Of a stretch of 64,000 nucleotides of DNA, positions 44,588 to 52,787 are shown piece by piece; within the stretch, counting starts at the first letter, position 1; every line of letters begins with the position of its first letter. Below the pieces are notes generated by a model, which had not been told where the DNA came from, searched no databases, and was given only the letters and a program-made list of their open reading frames with translations. The stretch is taken from assembly GCF_004011695.2 (NCBI RefSeq), contig NC_082422.1, forward strand, positions 186,001 to 250,000. Direction: 5' to 3'. The position numbers and the translations under genes are program-made. Source of the DNA: Ascochyta rabiei. Its lineage: Eukaryota > Ascomycota > Dothideomycetes > Pleosporales > Didymellaceae.

Positions 44588-45740
44588 TTACTGCAGAGCC
44601 GCCAACACTGTGTCGTACGCCGCCTTGGGCTTGTAGTTAGCATCGAACAACAACGGGTTACCACTTGGCCTCCACGAGTCTGAGTCCCTGACACCCCAAA
44701 CCGTGATACCAACGCAGTTGGACTGGCTCAGGCAAGCCTTGACGACATTGGTCCAGTCAGCCGTCTGCGCATTCTGGATGTCAACCTCAGTCAGAGCGCA
44801 CTCTGGCGCAGCAGCACACAGCGCCGCCATGGCAGCCGGCGCATTGGCGCCCTGGCCTGAGGTCAAATGGCCTTGCGAACCGATGCCATCAATGGGAATA
44901 CCGGCGCTGCGCCAGGCCTTGACGTTGCGGATCATGGCTAGGGTCTTAGCGTACGAGGCGCTGTCGAGGTCTAAGGCGTGTCATTTGATCGTCTCTGCCT
45001 TCCTGTTCAGGCAGGATGGCGACGTACTGTAGTCGTTGATGTACAACTTCGCGGCTGGGTCAGCCTTGCGGGCTGCTTCGAAAGCGATGCGGACAAAGTC
45101 CTGACCGAGCACGTTGTAGAACACACTGGATCTGAAGCTACCGTCCTCGTTGAACATCTCGTTGATAACGTCCCAGGCGTAGACTTTGCCCTTGTACCGC
45201 CCCATGAGGGTCGTGATGTGGTTCTGCATCACAGAGGTCAGGGTCGCTTTGTCATTGATGGAGCTGACCCAGGACGGGAGCTGGCTGTGCCAGACAGTGG
45301 TGTGGCCACGGATTAGCTTGTTGTTGGAGGTGGCAAAGTTGACCGTCTGATCGGCGGTGCCGAAGTTGAAGTTGTTGCGCGAGGACTCGGTGGCATCCCA
45401 TTTCATACTGCGTCAGATCAGTCTCTCTTCGATAGCCAAGCGCTAGTGTGTTGCTACTAGATTGGACGTGGTATTGAGCACGGGAGGAGGGGAGCAAGAG
45501 AGGGGCGTACCTGTTCTCTGGTGTGACCTGGCCAAAGTTCGCTTTTATGATTGCACCGTTGCTGCCCGAGTTGAAACGTCCTGGGTCAGTTGCTGTACCA
45601 AAGTACTTCTTGCCCTTGCGCACCATAGCATCGTTGATGCTTTGGGCTGCCTGGCGGGAGAAGAGTGGTTCTGGGTCTGCTACCGGAGCAGCAACAGCGA
45701 GGCCGCTGGCAAGCAGGATGGTCGTGAGAGAGAATTTCAT
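44588..45740 (-). CDS. GH10 endo-1,4-beta-xylanase, three exons, 330 aa
   Basis: Secreted (beta/alpha)8 enzyme that cleaves xylan backbones. Exons are 45511-45740, 45028-45407 and 44588-44970. The first intron (103 nt) rebuilds [13 protein letters not shown], and the second rebuilds [14 protein letters not shown]. The signal peptide is about 1-18 ([18 protein letters not shown]), followed by a short propeptide ending near a Phe-Ser-Arg. The acid/base Glu160 is in [11 protein letters not shown] and the nucleophile Glu265 in [27 protein letters not shown] is the HxxxWHxQ subsite motif. The enzyme ends directly after [10 protein letters not shown]...[10 protein letters not shown], without a cellulose-binding module. 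The gene is tail-to-tail with the anoctamin gene (161 bp) and carries a TATA box at 45831-45838. It looks fully functional, unlike the nearby GH11 relic. Confidence 0.95.
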
Positions 45741-46858
45741 GTTCCTGGCAGTCGAGATAAGCTAGAAATTGCTTGAAAGGAAGATTTTGTTAGTTTGATA
45801 AATATTCGATTTTCAGTAAGACGTGGTCCCTTTATATATTGATGGTGGAGTAGTTGATGCCCAGACAACCAGAGCTCCCCTTGGCCACAATGACATCGAT
45901 ATAGTAATACAATCCACCTTCGCAATCTCGACCCTCAGCATAACTCGCTCACTCATCTCACGGTACTACTGTCTGTTCGTAATGTGTTGTGGGGAAGGAG
46001 GCGTGGCACTATAGCCGAAGCTTCCGGTGGCTGTTGCTTAATGATACTGGCACATGTCTAGACGCCCTAGGGTAATAAGCGGTTAAAGACAAGAAACATG
46101 TCCAATGCAGAAGTCAAAGGAGTTTCAACGGCTGACTGCTTCCGTGTAGTTCTGTTTCAGCATGCAGCGTGGTAGGGGTTGCTAGTGGCATCGAGCTGAA
46201 AACTTTTACCGGCCGACTGCTCCCGTACACCACCGTCCTAAAGATCAGCAAGATATTCGTTAGTTGCAACATTTAAAGTAGGACAAAAGTGAAGAGACTA
46301 AAATTCAGCGCAGTGACATATGTCTCTATTCCCTGTATAGCGTACACCTTTGAATTAATTAAAGGTGTTTACAAGACTTCTTATGTTCGAGAACGCTGCA
46401 TCTGCCGTACAAGTATCAGAAAATAATTAACACAGGGTAGAATACGTTGACCAGTACTTACTTGTATTAGCAGAACGCGTTACAGTACAATCGCAAAAGA
46501 ATGCTAAGTATGCCTTAACATATAAAATCCTAAGACACAGGCCCTCTTCTTGCTTTAAAGTTACATTGTTAGCTATGTAAGTAGAAGCAGAAGTAGGTGT
46601 ACGTTGCATCTAGGCGAAAAGCTCGCAAACTATTTGCAAATATAAGTGAGAGAAGAAAGTAGGTACCATTGTATAAAGTAAAAGAAGAAGTAGCATGTAG
46701 TAGTCGGGAATGTGCTGTAAGCACTTCTATTCCCCTTGCTTCTGGAGCAGGAACAGCTGAAGGTCGTTGCTGTGCAACCCAAGCTTGCTGTACCAGGGCA
46801 GCTCTTCCCATACCTGCACCATCCTATCCCTGAAGATCTCGACTGGGACCTGCAAGGC
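45741..46858. other. AT-rich intergenic region with the GH10 promoter
   Basis: TATATAAA at 45831-45838 (minus strand) is 91 bp upstream of the GH10 start. From about 46250 the sequence becomes AT-rich and codes for nothing recognisable; the short frames at 46427-46811 are probably chance or relic. Confidence 0.5.
45831..45838 (-). promoter_or_regulatory. TATA box of the GH10 xylanase
   Basis: TATATAAA on the minus strand, 91 bp upstream of the xylanase ATG at 45740. Confidence 0.55.
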
Positions 46859-47473
46859 CTATATTTCCACTGTCTGTATCACCCAGCCACTTCTGTCAGC
46901 AGCCATCTCTTTGCTGATGCGCACCCACATCATTTCTGTTCTCATAACTCCAGTCTTGGATATACTCGAATCGCGGGATCTGTAAGCACATGTTAACGAT
47001 AAAAGGCGCTTGCTTGGTGGTGGACTTACTGCGCTAGTTGAGTCTTGATATTCTGTATCTTCAAGCTCGTCGCCAGTGTTACTGGACATTTCGTCGCTGG
47101 ATTTGGTGCCAGCCTGGTCAGACATAGAATGGTCAAGCTCGTTGTCGGCATCGATGGGAACGGCATCGCCCCCATCTTGCAAGCTGTTTTCCGAGCCATT
47201 CTTTGACCACGACCGCAGGATGCGTGTTGAGTATGGCTCGTCATCATCTGCCTTGCAAAATTGGAAAGACTCATCCTGGCCCCAGTTGTCATTTGGAAGG
47301 TGTTCTAGCGGCGTTGGCGGTATTCTAGGACGTTGCTCTAGAGCTTGTAGCCATGCTGGGGGAAGCTGGAGCTTCACCATGACACTGTAATAGTCAAAAC
47401 CCAGTCTCTTCTTCATCTCCATCTTGGTATTTTTGGCTCTGCCGCGGTTTTCTGGTCTTTTGATGCCATTCAT
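46859..47473 (-). CDS. Hypothetical protein or relic, 204 aa
   Basis: Not recognised. Open from ATG 47473. A basic start (NGIKRPENRGRAKNTKMEMK) is followed by a Pro-rich part and a long acidic Ser/Asp stretch. A strong gtaagt and a tacag occur inside the frame at about 47031 and 46982; removing that stretch gives SAIPRFEYIQDWSYENRND and an early TGA. Reading on without splicing, the frame crosses a single TAG at 46859 and stays protein-like (VPVEIFRDRMVQVWEELPW) for about 40 codons more, as if a Gln codon had mutated (CAG to TAG). The surroundings are AT-rich. It could be a lineage-specific gene, a decayed gene, or a transposon-derived remnant. Confidence 0.35.
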   Translation of the reverse strand: MNGIKRPENRGRAKNTKMEMKKRLGFDYYSVMVKLQLPPAWLQALEQRPRIPPTPLEHLPNDNWGQDESFQFCKADDDEPYSTRILRSWSKNGSENSLQDGGDAVPIDADNELDHSMSDQAGTKSSDEMSSNTGDELEDTEYQDSTSAVSPPPSKRLLSLTCAYRSRDSSISKTGVMRTEMMWVRISKEMAADRSGWVIQTVEI

Positions 47474-48260
47474 GTTTGAGGGGAGGGAACATATCTAGTA
47501 ATAAGACTTAGTAAAGATAGAAGAGTGTAGTATAATGACCACAAACCTATATATCCCCATCTACCCTCTTCTTACGCCTTGCTAACTTTGCAACCACGTG
47601 CTTAGGCAACCCTCACTCTTGTTGTAGCGCTGATTACTTACTGCTTGTGTTCAGCGCTGAACGCCAGCCTGCTTGCTAGCAGCGACATTGTTCACAATGC
47701 GGGGTAATAAATGAGCGAGGGCTAGCTGTCTGAGCCCTGTGCTAAAGTGGGGGTGCAAGGCTACTGCATTTGCTTGGAGCGTGTGGTTAGAGCCGGCGGT
47801 GAATGCGAGTTGGAGTAAGCACTGCGTTGAAACCAGTGACACTGCTGAACCTTCAAAGCTGACCTCATGTCAAGCAACGTTTTGAGTGTATAATACGTGT
47901 ACATACTAGCTGGGTACAATGACGTCTGTGCTGTTAGAGGTGTGGCTCCATTTGTGCATGTTCCAACGCAAGTTGCACTGCGTGTTAAGGATAGAAATGC
48001 AAAGAGCAGCGCGCGGAATCGTAAGGATCACAGTATAGTATTCAGAAGGACAGACGACTATAGAAAGCTGATGAAAAGCTTTATGCACAGGTTTGGAGGG
48101 ATGGTATGTCTAAGAAAAGTAGAGATTGTACAAAGAGAGAGTGTATACAATATCTATAGACCAGATGTAATGACGGACCGCCCAACAACGTCAAAAGCCT
48201 ATCCGCAATCTGTCCACATGAAGACAGCTCAAACCAAGGTTTGATCCAGAACCACACCAC
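47474..48260. other. Intergenic region, AT-rich
   Basis: Lies downstream of the S-adenosylmethionine decarboxylase gene. Short frames only. The 47640-47830 part has a different, GC-richer composition from its flanks and may be a fragment of a dispersed repeat, which a genome search would be needed to establish. Confidence 0.45.
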
Positions 48261-49862
48261 CTAAAAGATCTCGCCCAACCTAGGCTTTCCTCCCTTCCAG
48301 TCATCCCTTTCGTAGTACCTGAACACAAGGTCGTAGCCTTCGAGATCGTGCACAATGCGGTCGACACGGCGGTAGCCAGGGATCACCTCCACACGCTTGC
48401 TCTTCTCGAGGTTCTTGCCGGGCAGCTCGTCAGGCGAAGGCTTGGCCTCGAACAAAGTGATGCTGAAGCGGCCAGGCTTGAAGATGCCAACCACGTGCTC
48501 AATGACGTCAGCAGTCTCGCGACCGCTCTGGCGAGCAGGGACGTTGGTCTCGAATGAGGCATAAGAGCACTGAGGCTCCGGGGTGACGTGTACAGTGAAG
48601 TAGTGCGTGGCATCAGAACCCTTCTTGGATCCGTTTGGCGCGCCGCCTGGAGCGGGCACAACGCCATTGGCAGAGAAGCCGCAGGGAGTGAAGAGGTAGG
48701 CGTCAATGCGAGCGTCCGGGTACTTCGAAGTGGGGTAGACATCGGCCAGGCCACAGTGCTCAGAGACGACAGTACCCAAGGTGTGACCCTCGGTAGTCAA
48801 CTCCTCAGGGAAGGTGAGCTCCTCGTCAGAATTGAAGCCCGAGTGATCGGAGGAAGTCTGTTCGAAGACATCGAAGCTCTCGTCGGAGATGTGGGTGGTG
48901 GCAGTAGAGTTGAGGACCGTAGAACCACCAAGGCTCTCGCACTCGCCCTCAGGGATGGAGCCAAGGGATTGGATAGCGTTCTTGCGAGCCTCACGGGCCC
49001 TCTGGACATAGCGACCTTCCGCGACCGCACTCGCGTCCTCGAGGTAGAACTGACGGGCGTTCTTCACATCGAGGTCAGTCATGAGTATCTCCAGAGTCTC
49101 GTCTTCTTCTTCGTCGGTGTTCATCTCGGGTAGCATGCGCTCAGGGACGCTCATGAACTTGGTCTTGGTCTCACGACGATCGACCTCCTCGGAACCGGGG
49201 CTGGGGGGAGGGGTCAGACTGGTATCAGGACCCGTGATGTAGAGGTACCAGTGTTCACCATTCATCTTGCCAATCATGTAAGCGCTGCCGCCCTCGAAAC
49301 GCTGGTCCAAGAAGCGGACTTCGTCACGCCAGCTACGGTGAGGACCTTGCTGCATCTCTGGGTGAAGGAAGTTCTTCCTGCTGTAGAAGACGCGGTATGG
49401 CGTGGCAGCAGCGGCGAACCCAGAACCAGGCTGGGGCGTGACGTAGGGGAAGCCGGCATTGACTGCGGCAATCTCAAGGAGACGGGTGAGGCCCCAGAGA
49501 AGGGTAGTGGTACCGCACGTCTTCAGCACGACCTTGTGCGGGAAGACGAACATGCTCGACTCGGAGAGCAAGTAGGCATCGACGTGCTCAGACTCAATGA
49601 CAGACAGGACCTTGCAGTTGACCAGGTCAAGCATCTCCTTCCAGATCTCAGCAGACACCTTCTTGAGGCCAAGCGGACCGGCCTGGCCGGGCAGGTCGGT
49701 GGCAGAGGAACTAAACCATACTTCCAGCAGCTTCTCAGGACCCTCGAAAGAGTTGGTGGAGTCGAGGTCGATAGTGGCCTCTTTGTTGATTGTCAAATGA
49801 GGCGTGCCCATGTGCGAAGATGGCGACGCAGTGTAGTGCTTGGGGATTTCCGTGGCGACCAT
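48261..49862 (-). CDS. SPE2: S-adenosylmethionine decarboxylase proenzyme, 533 aa
   Basis: Makes decarboxylated AdoMet for spermidine/spermine synthesis. The chain self-cleaves at LSE|SSMF (Glu101-Ser102); Ser102 becomes the pyruvoyl cofactor. SFEGPEKLLEVWF near residue 38, Cys116 in VLKTCGTT and TPCGFSANGV (the proton-donor/processing Ser-His region of the family) are intact. The middle (about 210-340) holds a fungal acidic insertion with Asp/Glu-rich and Ser-rich tracts absent from animal enzymes. The frame is open upstream to 49892 without ATG, so the start is Met at 49862 (ACCATGG-like context on the minus strand). It is intronless. The 458 nt upstream of the start contain no ATG at all, as expected for a translated leader under scanning. 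Confidence 0.95.
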   Translation of the reverse strand: MVATEIPKHYTASPSSHMGTPHLTINKEATIDLDSTNSFEGPEKLLEVWFSSSATDLPGQAGPLGLKKVSAEIWKEMLDLVNCKVLSVIESEHVDAYLLSESSMFVFPHKVVLKTCGTTTLLWGLTRLLEIAAVNAGFPYVTPQPGSGFAAAATPYRVFYSRKNFLHPEMQQGPHRSWRDEVRFLDQRFEGGSAYMIGKMNGEHWYLYITGPDTSLTPPPSPGSEEVDRRETKTKFMSVPERMLPEMNTDEEEDETLEILMTDLDVKNARQFYLEDASAVAEGRYVQRAREARKNAIQSLGSIPEGECESLGGSTVLNSTATTHISDESFDVFEQTSSDHSGFNSDEELTFPEELTTEGHTLGTVVSEHCGLADVYPTSKYPDARIDAYLFTPCGFSANGVVPAPGGAPNGSKKGSDATHYFTVHVTPEPQCSYASFETNVPARQSGRETADVIEHVVGIFKPGRFSITLFEAKPSPDELPGKNLEKSKRVEVIPGYRRVDRIVHDLEGYDLVFRYYERDDWKGGKPRLGEIF

Positions 49863-50870
49863 CTCTTGGCTATGTGGCGGCTGTGCGCACAAGGTATTCG
49901 TTGTCTGGGCGTTTGCGTGGGGCGTATTCGCGGAGGTCCCGGTAGCGATTGGCTGACTGACGAGCAGTGAAGCACAGTCTGCTGCTCAGGCAAGCAATGC
50001 GGTGCTTGGCTGAGGAGAGAAGGCCCACGAGGGACGAGGATTGAAGAGGCTGGCTGGTGCCAGCAGCAGGTGTGTTGAATGAGGAACGACCGTAGAGGAC
50101 GTTAGGGAGGTCGGGAGTTGGGGGGAATATACGAGGCTTTGCGCCGCGGAATGGTGTCAGTCGTTGCGCCTCGACCGACTAGATTCCGATACCCTGGACA
50201 AGTATCGGGACCAGCAGACGAGGGATCTGCTCAAGGGTGGATAAAGGTTGGGGGTGGAGGTCGAGGGTGGCTGGTGTTATCTAGGCCTGTGGACTGTTAG
50301 CAGGGTCTCTGGAGTACAGACATCAATGGGGAGCGGCAGTGGAAGGCGCGGTGGAGACGAGACTCACTTCGCAGGCTTGGATAGAAAGCGTACCAGATCC
50401 TCTTGACGCATGGAACAGCGAGGCGGAGCGGGGGAAAAGCTGTCTGCGGGCTGTCGCGGCCTATGCAGTGTGGAGATGCGTGGACAGTAGGCCGGCCAGC
50501 TTGGCGATGTCGAGTGCACTGGTGGGGCGGTGTGAAGGAGACGGTGCAATTGCTGTTGGGCGTTGACTGGGGGAGGTGTGAGTCGTTGTGCGAGTTTTCG
50601 CCGGTGGCGGGCGGACAGCAAACAGCGAACAGCGAACAGCGAACAGCGGGCAAACGGAGTGATGTGGGGGTGGAAACGTACGCAGAACCGGGGCTTGACG
50701 CGGGGAATCGACGATCACAGTGACAGCGGCTGTGGTGTTGTTGAGAATCAACAAAACTCGCGTGGGCGAAGAAAATTGCGCGTGCCTATGTTCGCCCAAC
50801 GCTGGCTGTGTCGTCACTGCCCAATGCTCTGTGGCTGGGGAGCGCACGGCGCGCAAAGCGAACGAACGCT
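49863..50870. other. S-adenosylmethionine decarboxylase leader/promoter
   Basis: G/A-rich on the plus strand. No minus-strand ATG occurs between 49863 and 50320. The first ATG upstream (50323) opens an eight-codon frame MSVLQRPC that is also the tail of a longer frame beginning at 50653. A 7-bp satellite lies at 50613-50647. The 351-codon minus-strand frame at 50461-51516 spans part of the epoxide hydrolase relic and this region and is not a gene on its own. Confidence 0.5.
50613..50647. repeat. Five-unit 7-bp satellite GAACAGC
   Basis: Heptamers GGACAGC, AAACAGC and three GAACAGC in tandem. Confidence 0.9.
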
Positions 50871-52146
50871 CTAGACGACGCTCCAGACATCGTCGATCCG
50901 GGCCGCATCGAACCAAGCACGTGTCAAGGCACAAACACCCCAGATCGAGCATGGCATGTACAGCAGGTCCGAGGATGCCGTTTCGTGTCCAGCTGCTCCC
51001 TCTTCTCGTTCCGGCATCTTCAGCTCCCCTGGGTCCCAAAATGGTAATCTTGGTCTTGTGTTTACAGATGGCCCAGGCCCCTGCGCAGACACGAGATCCA
51101 ACAGAACAGCCAGCAGTCCGATGGGAGAATCGCACAGCGAGAAGGCGAGAGTCTGCGGGCGAAGTGAGAACAGTTGGTGCATCGTTGGGCCAAGTGGTCG
51201 TCCACCAGATGTTCGGTGAGCCCACGTCGGTGGTACTGCGGTAAGCTCTGAGGGGAGGTATCCAAAGCTCATCGCTGGGTAGGTACTTCGCCTTCGTCAG
51301 TCTTGCCAGGTGCCATTTCACCCACAGCAGCGGCTGGTCCTTAACCGTTGGTGCATTGAACTGGGGATTGCATGTATGCACAGCGAGACACCTCTTAGGC
51401 TCCCTAATTGCCAGCGCGCGGCAAATCTCAAATCCCCTGATTCTCGTCAGCACACAGACTCCTCCAGATCTCGAAAACAACTTACCACCCGCTACCACAG
51501 ACGACCCACCGCTCATACCCCAACCTCCTCATCAACCCTGCAAACACCTCCGCTGCGCCATGGACCCCAAATTGAGGGTCCTCACTCGCATCACTGAACC
51601 CAAAGCCTGGTATACTCGGACACACGACGTGGAAAGCCAGCTCCCCCTCTCCCTCCGGACTCGCAAGCTGATCAATGATGCGCTGCACCTCAACGAAGCT
51701 GCCTGGCCACGAGTGGCAGTACAGCAGCGGCACCGCACTTGCGTGCGCTGAGCGTTTATGCACAAAGTGCGTACGCGCAGGTTTCTGATCTCCCCCACGC
51801 GCGCCTGGGGAAAGCGAAACCCGCGTGCGGAACTGCGGCAGCGTCGAATTGAAGGCGTCCTCCTCAGCACGCCAATCGTACGTCTCGAGCCTAACATCAA
51901 CCCATAAGCATCGACTCCGTGTACGGCCTACAGACCAACATACCAGTGGTCCAATAGCGGCTCCAGCACGCTCTTCGGCGTGCCCAGCGCCCACTGCTCG
52001 GCTGGCCCCAGCGTCTCGTTCTCGCGCGGGAGCCGCGTGAGCTCGAGTTTCTGCTTCGTGAGCGCGAGGTACCGCGACGAGACGTGCATGCTGTACGGCA
52101 CGATAGCGTCGACATCCTCTTGGACCGTCTGCACCGTGCGGTTCAT
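50871..52146 (-). pseudogene. Epoxide hydrolase (EHN plus alpha/beta-hydrolase), decayed
   Basis: The start at 52146 leads into the epoxide-hydrolase N-terminal domain: PYSMHVSSRYLALTKQKLEL, LPRENE. The 53-nt intron at 51891-51943 gives LLDHWLETYDWRAEEDAFNS. LLYCHSWPGSFVEVQRII is the HGWPGSF oxyanion block and CPSIPGFGFSDAS the next. The intron at 51437-51485 rebuilds VVCGSGWGFEICRALAI, but the nucleophile Asp of GxDWG is Gly here. After LARLTKAK the frame must shift by one base (near 51275) to continue as MSFGYLPSELTAVPPTW, LRPQTLAFSLCDSPIGLLAV and TRAWFDAARIDDVW. It then stops at 50871, well before the catalytic His region. Loss of the nucleophile, a frameshift and C-terminal truncation together make activity implausible. 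A sequencing error could explain only the frameshift. Confidence 0.75.
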
Positions 52147-52787
52147 GTTTGCGCGGGCCTGTCGTTCATGCACAGTGCATCCCAGTGGGTCGGTCAGGAA
52201 GCGAGAAGGGGGGAGAGAAGAAAATGAAGAAGAAGAAGAAGAAGAAGACGAGGAGTGTCACATAGCGTGCGCGAGATTACAGGACTCCAGACCTCGAGCT
52301 TCCGGGGATTTCGTCGTCGGTGTATGCCGTCCGCTACTCGTACGTGCCATGCACCCATATAGCGAGGCCGACGGACTGCGCTGCGAAACGCAGCCAGGCA
52401 TTGCTGAATAAGGCAATGAACGGATAGAGTACGTCAGGGATGCATCAAGCCTACGCGTACTTGCAGCTCAGTGCCATGGAAAACAAAAGTCTAGAATGTG
52501 TATGTTGATATTCGTGAGCCCTCATTTGTTGCACCATCCGCCCTTGCACGTTGGAGCCGTCGCCACACTGTGGCAGTGCACCGCCACTCAGGGTCCAGCG
52601 ATCGACATACAGATTCCTGCATGTGGTCGTGGAAGCGACAGCGCCAGCCAGGCACACCAATCGGTATCCTCGGCCTGCATCTGGGAGGCAGAAGTACCGA
52701 TGTACCTCAGTAGGCGAGGCCGAAGCAGTCACTGTGCACCTACCCATCCATCCATCTGCCGTGGAAAAGGGACGGACAGCTGCCTCA
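52147..52787. other. Intergenic region with a GAA microsatellite
   Basis: Between HID1 (3' end) and the epoxide hydrolase relic, same strand. A GAA repeat (seven or more units) lies at about 52226-52248. Overlapping open frames on both strands have no domain. Confidence 0.5.

Noticed and set aside
50461..51516. 351-codon minus-strand open frame
   Set aside because: Only its first part (about 51275-51436) is the epoxide hydrolase segment. The rest runs through the SPE2 upstream region and a 7-bp satellite, is Arg/Pro/Ser-rich, and has no domain.
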